In this document: piece by piece, positions 1 through 5,715 of the stretch
Layout of the letters: every line of letters starts with the position of its first letter
Numbering within the stretch: position 1 is the first letter of the stretch
NCBI GenBank assembly: GCA_947461495.1
Contig: CANHLV010000086.1
Location: 1 to 7,252 of the forward strand
Length of the DNA stretch: 7,252 bases
Reading direction: 5' to 3'
Source of the DNA: Chitinophagaceae bacterium
GTDB lineage: Bacteria > Bacteroidota > Bacteroidia > Chitinophagales > Chitinophagaceae
The notes under the pieces: generated by a model
Databases searched by the model: none
What the model saw: the letters and a program-made list of their open reading frames with translations, nothing else
What the model was told of the DNA's origin: nothing
Made by a program: the position numbers and the translations under genes

Positions 1-256
1 CAACAGTAATATTCTTTTTAAAATTTCTGTCGAGTTTTTCATTGAAACATTCTACAGTAATTGATGGATTGAATTCAGTTCCTGAAGGGGGAATATTGTT
101 GTAGATATATATGCCATCAGAAAGAGTACCATAAAATTTAGATGTGATATCTAGATTTGGTTTTGTGTTGGCTGTGTTCCATACAAACTGAGGTTCTTGA
201 GCAAAAGAAACTAGGCTTGTTAACAATAATAAAAAAAGCAGATTTTTCATTTTCAT
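1..256 (-). CDS. Secreted protein of unknown function, N-terminal part only
   Basis: The reading frame is open from ATG at 256 down to the left edge, giving about 85 codons with the C-terminus outside the window. It begins MKMKNLLFLLLLTSLVSFAQ, a typical signal peptide: Lys-rich start, Leu-rich core, and a likely signal peptidase I site near SFA/Q. The Met at 250 is an equally possible start, two codons downstream in the same frame. The mature part starts EPQFVWNTANTKPNLDITSK and includes a stretch of GIYIYNNIPPSG, a mix of polar residues and beta-prone segments that suggests a periplasmic, outer-membrane-attached or secreted beta-rich protein. I do not recognise the family. The gene lies downstream of the Wzi-like gene on the same strand, but the 263-bp repeat-bearing gap makes a shared transcript uncertain. 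The signal peptide is clear; function is unknown. Confidence 0.8.
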   Translation of the reverse strand, partial: MKMKNLLFLLLLTSLVSFAQEPQFVWNTANTKPNLDITSKFYGTLSDGIYIYNNIPPSGTEFNPSITVECFNEKLDRNFKKNITV

Positions 257-264
257 TTTTTTTG

Positions 265-272
265 CAAAACTA
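265..272 (-). promoter_or_regulatory. Possible Bacteroidota -7 element upstream of the secreted-protein gene
   Basis: Read on the minus strand this is TAGTTTTG, an exact match to the TAnnTTTG -7 consensus of Bacteroidota housekeeping promoters. It lies only 8 bp before the ATG at 256, so the transcript would have almost no leader, and no good TTTG -33 element is seen 19-23 bp upstream. The motif is short and common in AT-rich DNA, so this is a weak call. Confidence 0.25.
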
Positions 273-307
273 AAGATAAGAGTTGAATGAACGATATTTT
301 TTTGTGT

Positions 308-332
308 GACTCGGAAGGAGACCTTCATCAGC
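308..332 (+). repeat. Repeat module A, copy 1
   Basis: Starts GACTCGGAAGGAGACC and ends CATCAGC. It matches copy 3 at 20 of 25 positions. It contains a perfect 5-bp inverted repeat, GAAGG (314-318) and CCTTC (322-326), around a 3-base loop AGA. Confidence 0.75.
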
Positions 333-334
333 CA

Positions 335-358
335 CCAAACTAGCGAATTAAACACTTA
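335..358 (+). repeat. Repeat module B, copy 1
   Basis: Contains AGCGAATTAAACACTTA and follows module A copy 1. It matches module B copy 2 closely, except that copy 2 carries an extra GCGAA. Confidence 0.65.
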
Positions 359-370
359 AATTTCTCTTCA

Positions 371-396
371 GACTCGGTCGGAGGACCTTTGTCAGC
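371..396 (+). repeat. Repeat module A, copy 2
   Basis: Starts GACTCGGTCGGAGGACC and ends GTCAGC. It is one base longer than copies 1 and 3 (GGAGGACC instead of GGAGACC). GGTC (376-379) and GACC (384-387) form a 4-bp inverted repeat with a 4-base loop. Confidence 0.75.
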
Positions 397-405
397 ATCG
401 CATTC

Positions 406-434
406 CCAAACCAGCGAAGCGAATTAAACCCTTA
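406..434 (+). repeat. Repeat module B, copy 2, with internal GCGAA duplication
   Basis: Contains CCAAACCAGCGAAGCGAATT and continues AAACCCTTA. Relative to copy 1 it has a tandem GCGAA duplication (414-418 and 419-423), which looks like replication slippage or a natural length variant. Confidence 0.65.
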
Positions 435-454
435 TACTTTCAAACCTCATAAAA

Positions 455-480
455 GACTCGGTCTGAGAACTTCGTCAGCA
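455..480 (+). repeat. Repeat module A, copy 3
   Basis: Starts GACTCGGTCTGAGAAC and ends TTCGTCAGCA. The GGTC arm is kept but the partner is GAAC rather than GACC, so the hairpin is damaged. No module B follows; a partial fourth A copy comes next. Confidence 0.75.
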
Positions 481-490
481 TTCACGAAAC

Positions 491-510
491 AGGATGGAGA
501 CCTTCGTTGG
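491..510 (+). repeat. Repeat module A, copy 4 (partial)
   Basis: GGAGACCTTCGT at 496-507 matches the core of module A, but the flanks (AGGAT before, TGG after) have diverged. An inverted repeat GATGG/CCTTC with one mismatch surrounds AGA. It ends 10 bp from the stop codon of the Wzi-like gene. Confidence 0.55.
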
Positions 511-519
511 TACCTACCA

Positions 520-2196
520 CTAAAAATCATATTCCCTTTTATAAATATTCAGTCGAATTCCAGCGCTGAATGACGTACTGTTGTTTGAAAAACCTGAGTT
601 TAATTTGTAATTGCGGTTTTGTATAGAAGCTTCAAAGAAAAGATTTTGCTTGAATTCATAGGAAATATTCAGTAACGTATTCAAACAAGTGGCTTTGTCT
701 CCACTTCCTATATTGAAACCATCATCAGTTAGTCTGGTAAGGTAACTTTTAAAAATATTCCCCCCAAAGTTGGCATTAGCCGTATCCACGCCTTTGTAAT
801 AATAAATGGTTCTTGCGTAAAAATTCCATTTTGGAAAGGGCTGGTATTTTACAATACCAATCCATTCCTGAAAATTGGCACCAAGCGGATGTGCCAGTGG
901 CTGGTTGTAATGTGTGTAGTTATTGATAGTGTCAAAATGCGAATATGTAAATGGACGAACCCTGTTCATTTCCACTTGCAAATCAAGGTTGTTGATACCG
1001 AATGCGTCTATATATTTTGCACCGAGTTGTATTCCGAATTTGTTTACCCAGTTGGAAGGGTCATTTTTAATTTTTGATAAAATGAATTCATCTAAGAGTA
1101 GTTGTCCATATAACTGAACGTGTTTTTTTGCATTTAATTTGAAATCCAGTCCAGCAACAGCATTATCAGGACTACCAAGCGTACCTTCTACATGGCGGTA
1201 AAAAATAACAGGATTCAGGTATTCGAATTCAAAATGATCAGAACGCCCAAACATTACACCTTCAAACAATCCAATATTTAAAGACTTGGTAACGTTCATG
1301 CTTAAGTGATGCATGGCTGCATATTTTTTTCTCAATAAATTATTACCAATGTCTTTATATCTGGGCATTAATTCCATAAATAAATTCTGGTAATTGAATT
1401 TCCAGATTCGGGTATTGATTTTAGCAAATAAGTAGCTGTTGCCCCAGTCGCTCAGAAAAAGACTTCTATATCCATTACCGATGAAATTTTTATCAAATCC
1501 AAATTGAAAATCTATGTATTTGGTTGCATTAAAAGTAAAATAACCTCTTCCATCAAAATAATCCTGTGCATAAGGATCATTTTTGAAAGCTTTATAAAAT
1601 CCTACTCCGGGAACGGCTCTTAATTCATTCACTTCTTGTTGAAAGAAAACAGGCCCCCTTTCCTGGTTGTCAATGATTGTTGATGAAAAGCCGATTTTAT
1701 TAGCAATTTTTGCTCTTAAAGTAATTCCTCTTGAGTTGAGGTAAATATTTTTATCTGCATCCGTTTCCTTACCAAATCTGAAATGAAGCACAGGATTCAC
1801 CGCCAGAAAAAAATCTTTGGTATTTACTTCAAATGCGTTTGATTTGTCTTTATAAAAAGTTTTAAGAACAGGCTTTTTACTTAAAAAAGGAGTTTGAGAT
1901 CCAGAATACCATTCATTGTTATTCATGTAAAGACTTTGCAGATTGTATTGATCTGTTTTGGATAGGGATGAAAAATTTCCCTTTGCATCAAGCAATGAAG
2001 CCTCCTCCAGTATATATTTTCGGTTGAAAGGTTTTAGTGTTGAAAAATTTAAATCAGTGTTATGAACCTCCTTAATTTCCATTCTGTCGATAAAATGATA
2101 ATCTTTAGAGCCCTGCTGAATATAAGTGCTTTGTGCAGTTATTTTAAGAGGTAAAATAAAAATCAAAAATTTGAATACGTTTTTTATAATTTGCAT
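520..2196 (-). CDS. Wzi-like outer-membrane beta-barrel protein (capsule assembly Wzi family)
   Basis: The product is a 558-aa exported protein. Residues 1-22 (MQIIKNVFKFLIFILPLKITAQ) form a signal peptide with probable cleavage near the ITA/Q/S boundary. The rest is rich in alternating aromatic and polar residues, as in outer-membrane beta strands, and ends in Phe (IYKREYDF), a common barrel terminus. Family-like motifs are GFDKNFIGNGYRSLFLSD (233-250), FEYLNPVIFYRHVEGTLGSP (324-343) and NYTHYNQPLAHPLGANFQE (426-444). I know these from Bacteroidota proteins annotated as capsule assembly Wzi family or as hypothetical outer-membrane proteins. E. coli Wzi is an outer-membrane lectin that anchors group 1 capsule, but no capsule genes are visible here, so a capsule role is not shown. 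A role in surface polysaccharide or gliding-type envelope functions is equally possible. The gene is divergent from pyrC with 34 bp between the start codons. No typical Shine-Dalgarno is seen. Confidence 0.8.
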   Translation of the reverse strand: MQIIKNVFKFLIFILPLKITAQSTYIQQGSKDYHFIDRMEIKEVHNTDLNFSTLKPFNRKYILEEASLLDAKGNFSSLSKTDQYNLQSLYMNNNEWYSGSQTPFLSKKPVLKTFYKDKSNAFEVNTKDFFLAVNPVLHFRFGKETDADKNIYLNSRGITLRAKIANKIGFSSTIIDNQERGPVFFQQEVNELRAVPGVGFYKAFKNDPYAQDYFDGRGYFTFNATKYIDFQFGFDKNFIGNGYRSLFLSDWGNSYLFAKINTRIWKFNYQNLFMELMPRYKDIGNNLLRKKYAAMHHLSMNVTKSLNIGLFEGVMFGRSDHFEFEYLNPVIFYRHVEGTLGSPDNAVAGLDFKLNAKKHVQLYGQLLLDEFILSKIKNDPSNWVNKFGIQLGAKYIDAFGINNLDLQVEMNRVRPFTYSHFDTINNYTHYNQPLAHPLGANFQEWIGIVKYQPFPKWNFYARTIYYYKGVDTANANFGGNIFKSYLTRLTDDGFNIGSGDKATCLNTLLNISYEFKQNLFFEASIQNRNYKLNSGFSNNSTSFSAGIRLNIYKREYDF

Positions 2197-2230
2197 CAGG
2201 ATTTACAGTTAATATAAATATTTTGAAATT
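2197..2230. promoter_or_regulatory. Compact divergent spacer between the Wzi-like gene and pyrC
   Basis: Only 34 AT-rich bases separate two opposed start codons, so promoter elements for both genes must overlap each other or lie inside the opposite gene. For pyrC, TTTG at 2190-2193 is followed 21 bp later by TAAATATTTTG (2215-2225), an imperfect -33/-7 pair that would give a transcript with almost no leader. No clear ribosome binding site is visible on either side. Confidence 0.4.
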
Positions 2231-3574
2231 ATGCAAAAATACCTGTTTAAGAACATATCGGTAGTTAATGAGGGAGAAATAAAATCAATGGACGTGCTGG
2301 TTGAAGGAGAAAGAATAGAACGAATAGATCGGTCAATCACATTAAAATCAGCTGTTAAGGAAATCAATGGTGAGGGCAAACATTTGTTTCCTGGTGTGAT
2401 TGATGATCAGGTGCATTTCAGAGAGCCAGGTTTAACTCATAAAGCCACTATAGGAACTGAAAGTACGGCTGCGGTAGCAGGTGGTGTTACCAGTTTTATG
2501 GAAATGCCTAATACCATTCCCAATGCATTAACCTTGGAATTGCTAGAAGAAAAATACAATATCGCATCACAAAGTTCTCCGGCAAACTACTCATTTTTCA
2601 TGGGTGTCAGCAATGAAAATGCCGAAGAGGTATTGAAAATCAACAAAAGAAAGAATGAGATATGTGGCGTTAAAATTTTCATGGGAAGTAGTACCGGCAA
2701 TATGTTGGTAGATAATTTCAACACCTTGGAAAAAATATTCAGCGAATCTGAAATGCTGATTGCTACTCATTGTGAAGATGAAAACATCATCAAAAATAAT
2801 TATCAGAAAATAAAATCCATAAAGCCAAATCTGACTCCTGCAGATCATCCGGTCATCAGAGATGAGAGTGCCTGTTATGAATCATCTTTGAGAGCAGTAA
2901 AAATGGCCCAAAAATACAACACTCGCTTACACATATTGCATATCAGCACAGAGAAAGAACTGATACTGTTCGGAAACATGATGCCTTTGAAAGAAAAAAG
3001 AATCACAGCTGAAGTTTGTGTACACCATTTGTATTTTTCTTCGAATGATTACAGCACATTAGGATATCAGATAAAATGTAATCCTGCCATCAAAGCACCA
3101 CATAACAAAGCAGCTTTATGGAATGCTTTGATTGATAACAGACTTGATATCATTGCTACAGACCATGCACCTCATTTGCTTAGCGAAAAAGAGCCGCCTT
3201 ATGAAACTGCTCATTCCGGTTTACCGTTGGTACAGCATTCACTTCAAATGATGCTCGGATACGCAGCAAATGGCAGAATACCACTAGAACGTGTAGCCGA
3301 AAAAATGTCTCATGCCGTTGCTGACTGTTTTCAGATAAAAGAAAGAGGATACATCAGAGAAGGTTATTTTGCAGACATGGTCATGGTTGATTTGAACAAA
3401 CCATATACTGTTTCAAAAGATAACCTGCTTTACAAATGTGGATGGAGTCCTTTAGAAGGACATACTTTTAACGCTTCGATAATGAGCACAATGATCAATG
3501 GAAATATGGTTTTTGAAAACGGAATAATAAACGCTGCCGTTAAAGGAAAAAGACTGGCATTCAATAGAGAATAA
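2231..3574 (+). CDS. pyrC: Dihydroorotase
   Basis: The 447-aa amidohydrolase should interconvert N-carbamoyl-L-aspartate and dihydroorotate, the third step of cytosolic de novo pyrimidine synthesis. Its length fits the long (class I, CAD/hydantoinase-like) dihydroorotases. In order, it shows the N-terminal small beta domain (1-50), the metal/substrate loop PGVIDDQVHFREPG (54-67), Asn94 in EMPNT, Lys148 in GVKIFMGSSTG (the usual carboxylated lysine), His180 in ATHCED, His237 in LHILHIST, Asn284 in CNPAIK, and Asp311 with His313 in ATDHAPH, followed by HSGLPLVQ (328-335). The oddity is Gln60: the usual HxH of the first motif is QxH here, so one metal-ligand His is missing while the others remain. 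From memory, the DDQVHFREPG form is shared by many Bacteroidota PyrC proteins, so it is probably lineage-specific and not a sign of an inactive protein. The ATG at 2231 fits the family N-terminus. The MutS-like gene begins 2 bp after the stop. Confidence 0.93.
   Translation: MQKYLFKNISVVNEGEIKSMDVLVEGERIERIDRSITLKSAVKEINGEGKHLFPGVIDDQVHFREPGLTHKATIGTESTAAVAGGVTSFMEMPNTIPNALTLELLEEKYNIASQSSPANYSFFMGVSNENAEEVLKINKRKNEICGVKIFMGSSTGNMLVDNFNTLEKIFSESEMLIATHCEDENIIKNNYQKIKSIKPNLTPADHPVIRDESACYESSLRAVKMAQKYNTRLHILHISTEKELILFGNMMPLKEKRITAEVCVHHLYFSSNDYSTLGYQIKCNPAIKAPHNKAALWNALIDNRLDIIATDHAPHLLSEKEPPYETAHSGLPLVQHSLQMMLGYAANGRIPLERVAEKMSHAVADCFQIKERGYIREGYFADMVMVDLNKPYTVSKDNLLYKCGWSPLEGHTFNASIMSTMINGNMVFENGIINAAVKGKRLAFNRE
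2234..2241 (-). promoter_or_regulatory. Possible -7 element for the Wzi-like gene, inside pyrC codons 2-4
   Basis: The minus strand reads TATTTTTG, an exact TAnnTTTG match, 37 bp before the Wzi-like start codon. The transcript would begin near 2227 with a leader of about 30 bases. No convincing -33 TTTG is found at the expected distance, so support is only partial. Confidence 0.35.
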
Positions 3575-3576
3575 AT

Positions 3577-4893
3577 ATGGAAGTTGATATCACCACATTG
3601 AATGACCTGAACATCTTTGGAAGAGATGATTATTATTCATTGTTCGATAAACTTAATTTTGCTCAAACCAGCAATGGAGAAATACGTTTAAGAGAAATTC
3701 TCTCCACTCCACACCATTCTGTTGAACACATTGATGGTACGCAACAAACACTCCGTACAATATTGAAAATTGTAGATCAATGGCCTGCTCAAATTTCGAA
3801 TGGAACCATCTTAATGATTGAAAAATTTTACGACAGTAATATTGATACCATACCTGAAGATGCAAGCACATATCAATCTTATATTTATAAAATACTTCAC
3901 AGTCCGGATTTCTCACTTATAAAATATTCAGTTTCCCATTTTTTTGATTTCGTAAAAGGTCTTGCTAAAATTGTTGATTTACTAATTGATGAAAAGGAAG
4001 ATTTCCCATTACAACAACTTTTAAAAGAGTTAAAAGCTGAATTGAATAATCCTGCGTGTAGAAAAATATGCGATAAAACTACAATAAAGGATTTCTCCAA
4101 TAAAGAAATTCTGCAATCTGGTTATTTTTTTCTTTACAAATTCAAACATCAGATAAAAAGGTTATTGCAAATTCATGCTCAAATTGACGCCTGGTATGGA
4201 ATGGCCATGGCAATGAAAAAACATCAATTGGTTTTTCCTGAAATAAAAATAACCCAATTGCCTTTTATTTATGCAAAAGGACTTTATCATTTAATGTTAG
4301 AAAGCCCTGTGCCTTATGACATTCAATTGGATAAAGAAAAAAATTTCATGTTTCTCACAGGTGCGAATATGGCAGGCAAAAGCACGTTTATAAAATCTAT
4401 AGGGACTGCTGTTTATCTGGCTCATTTGGGTATGGGCGTCCCTGCTTTAGAGATGAAAATAAGTTTGTTTGAGGGCATGCTTAGTAATATTAACATCATG
4501 GATAATCTTTCAAAAGGGGAAAGTTATTTTTATAATGAAGTACAACGCATCAAATCCACCATTTCAAAAATCAATGACGGACGGCAATGGTTGATATTGA
4601 TTGATGAATTATTTAAGGGCACCAATGTGGAAGATGCAATGAAATGTAGCAATATAGTAATTGAAGGGTTGATAAAAATTCCTGAATCCATATTTATACT
4701 TTCTACTCATCTTTATGAAATAGGAGAGGGGTTGAAAAAACATACCAACATCAGTTTTAATTTTTTCGAAACAAAACTGATTAATGAAGAATTCAGCTTT
4801 AGTTATCAGCTAAAAGATGGCATCAGCAACGATAGACTTGGTTATTTAATCTTGAAAAAAGAAGGTGTGATTTCTATGCTGGAAAAAATATAG
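3577..4893 (+). CDS. Short MutS-like ATPase lacking the mismatch-recognition domains
   Basis: The 438-aa product consists of the MutS core/lever region and the C-terminal ABC-type ATPase. The N-terminus (about 14-45, with FGRDDYYSLFDKLNFAQTSN and GEIRLREILSTP) matches the start of MutS domain III. Domains I (mismatch binding, Phe-x-Glu) and II (connector) are absent, and the protein is about half the length of a canonical MutS. The ATPase is intact by motif: Walker A GANMAGKST (262-270), the MutS signature region DNLSKGESYFYNEV (309-322), Walker B LILIDE followed by LFKGTNVEDA (339-354), and the switch His in STHLYEI (376-382). Related MutS-like proteins of this size are common in Bacteroidota, and their DNA substrate and role are not settled. 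Canonical mismatch repair should not be assumed. The start lies 2 bp after the pyrC stop, so the two are almost certainly co-transcribed and translationally coupled. Confidence 0.88.
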   Translation: MEVDITTLNDLNIFGRDDYYSLFDKLNFAQTSNGEIRLREILSTPHHSVEHIDGTQQTLRTILKIVDQWPAQISNGTILMIEKFYDSNIDTIPEDASTYQSYIYKILHSPDFSLIKYSVSHFFDFVKGLAKIVDLLIDEKEDFPLQQLLKELKAELNNPACRKICDKTTIKDFSNKEILQSGYFFLYKFKHQIKRLLQIHAQIDAWYGMAMAMKKHQLVFPEIKITQLPFIYAKGLYHLMLESPVPYDIQLDKEKNFMFLTGANMAGKSTFIKSIGTAVYLAHLGMGVPALEMKISLFEGMLSNINIMDNLSKGESYFYNEVQRIKSTISKINDGRQWLILIDELFKGTNVEDAMKCSNIVIEGLIKIPESIFILSTHLYEIGEGLKKHTNISFNFFETKLINEEFSFSYQLKDGISNDRLGYLILKKEGVISMLEKI

Positions 4894-4912
4894 CTGTAAG
4901 CCGGTATTTATT

Positions 4913-4940
4913 TGATTGAATAATTTTTATTCTTCAATCA
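4913..4940 (+). terminator. Hairpin after the MutS-like gene, possible weak terminator
   Basis: TGATTGAA (4913-4920) and TTCAATCA (4933-4940) form an 8-bp stem around a 12-base AT-rich loop. An alternative inner stem, GAATAA (4918-4923) with TTATTC (4927-4932), competes with it. It begins 20 bp after the MutS-like stop. No run of T follows the stem, so a classical intrinsic terminator is not shown. Confidence 0.4.
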
Positions 4941-4957
4941 TTCATTATTGCAAAAAA

Positions 4958-4965
4958 TAACTTTG
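4958..4965 (+). promoter_or_regulatory. Probable -7 promoter element of the coaX-OMP-lptC group
   Basis: TAACTTTG matches the Bacteroidota TAnnTTTG consensus exactly and lies 26 bp before the coaX ATG, leaving a leader of about 20 bases. The leader ends in GAAAAATAAAAA, an A-rich stretch typical of ribosome binding regions in this phylum. A TTTG -33 box at the usual distance is not obvious. Confidence 0.5.
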
Positions 4966-4991
4966 ATTATCTTCATAGTGAAAAATAAAAA

Positions 4992-5714
4992 ATGACAACG
5001 CTTTGTTTAGATTTTGGTAATACTCGTTTAAAGGCAGGTGTCTTTAAAAATGGATCATTTATTGAAGAAGTTAGTTTTGAAAACGACAGCCTTGATACTA
5101 TTTCATCAGTAGTTCAAAAATATAATCCCAATAAAACCATCTTGGCTTCAGTTATAGATCATAATACTGAAATTGAAAGCTATTTATCAACAAAAACCAA
5201 CTTTCATAAACTAAGCAGTAATAGTAAACTCAATTTTACAATTGCGGTAGGAAAATCTGAAACTATTGGTACCGACCGTTTAGCCCTTATGGCCGCTGCC
5301 TGTTCCGAATTTCCGGGAAAGAACAATCTGATAATAGGAATAGGCACCTGTATAACTTACAATTTCATCAATACAGCATCTCAATTTCTAGGTGGTAGCA
5401 TTTCACCTGGAATGGATATGCGATTTAAAGCTATGCACGATTACACGGCAAAACTGCCTTTGGTCAGTTCCGATAGAAATTTACCTTTAATAGGTTACGA
5501 TACCAAAACAAATCTTCAATCAGGAGTAATCTTCGGAATAGCCAATGAAATCAACGGGTTCATTGAGAAATATAATGAAAAATATGGGAACTTTAACGCT
5601 GTTTTAACCGGAGGCGATGCGCCCTATTTTGCCAGTCAACTTAAAAGCAGGATATTTGCCGACATTAATTTTTTATACAAGGGATTGTATGCGCTCAGCG
5701 AACTTAACCATTAA
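4992..5714 (+). CDS. coaX: Type III pantothenate kinase
   Basis: The 240-aa protein fits the usual length of CoaX, which phosphorylates pantothenate in the first step of coenzyme A synthesis in the cytosol. It belongs to the ASKHA (actin/sugar kinase/Hsp70) fold. Visible motifs are the phosphate-binding loop LDFGNTRLKAG (6-16, Asp7), the GTDR motif with Asp95 (93-96, the likely catalytic acid), the loop GIGTCITYN (116-124), GGSISPGMDMRFKAMHDYT (134-152) and the C-terminal LTGGDA (205-210). In many CoaX proteins the third loop has Asp before xGTxxT and Asp or Glu after it (DxGTAxTxD type). Here these are Gly116 and Asn124, which could affect cation binding or may be a lineage variant. The ATG at 4992 fits the family start, preceded by A-rich sequence and a TAACTTTG element. 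The barrel gene starts one base after the stop, so translational coupling is likely. Confidence 0.9.
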   Translation: MTTLCLDFGNTRLKAGVFKNGSFIEEVSFENDSLDTISSVVQKYNPNKTILASVIDHNTEIESYLSTKTNFHKLSSNSKLNFTIAVGKSETIGTDRLALMAAACSEFPGKNNLIIGIGTCITYNFINTASQFLGGSISPGMDMRFKAMHDYTAKLPLVSSDRNLPLIGYDTKTNLQSGVIFGIANEINGFIEKYNEKYGNFNAVLTGGDAPYFASQLKSRIFADINFLYKGLYALSELNH

Positions 5715-5715
5715 C

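Larger units (their letters stand above)
308..510. repeat. Cluster of degenerate intergenic repeats (modules A and B)
   Basis: The 263-bp gap 257-519 has no convincing ORF but is clearly repetitive. A module of about 25 bp, GACTCGG followed by a variable triplet, GAG, and then a (A)CCTTCGTCAGC-like tail, occurs at 308, 371 and 455, with a fourth shortened copy at 491-510. A second module, CCAAAC(T/C)AGCGAATTAAAC followed by (A/C)CTTA, follows the first two copies. The unit spacing is 63 then 84 bp, so this is a decayed tandem array rather than a CRISPR. Several copies contain a short GC-rich inverted repeat able to form a small hairpin. The cluster sits after the stop of the Wzi-like gene and before the secreted-protein gene, both read on the minus strand, so it could act in mRNA 3'-end formation or be a remnant of a dispersed repeat family. 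Both roles are inference. Confidence 0.8.

Noticed and set aside
308..510. CRISPR array
   Set aside because: Repeats are imperfect, spacing differs (63 and 84 bp), the intervening sequence itself contains a second repeated module, and no cas genes are present.
889..1117. Two short plus-strand ORFs of 62 and 64 codons
   Set aside because: Both lie antisense inside the Wzi-like gene, have no recognisable motifs, and no start signals; they are shadows of that gene.
520..2196. Capsule biosynthesis locus
   Set aside because: Only the Wzi-like protein supports this; no polymerase, flippase, export or glycosyltransferase gene is in the window.
2591..2848. Minus-strand ORF of 85 codons
   Set aside because: It is antisense within pyrC, across conserved dihydroorotase motifs, with no sign of independent coding.
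3653..4100. Minus-strand ORFs of 87 and 67 codons
   Set aside because: Both are antisense to the MutS-like gene and show no family resemblance.
3577..4893. Truncated pseudogene of full-length mutS
   Set aside because: The start matches the domain III beginning, all ATPase motifs are intact, there are no frameshifts, and spacing to pyrC is precise, so it is a complete short family member.
5617..5715. N-terminal extension of the barrel protein by 33 residues
   Set aside because: It overlaps the 3' end of coaX in another frame and would place the hydrophobic signal sequence internally; the ATG at 5716 directly gives a standard signal peptide.
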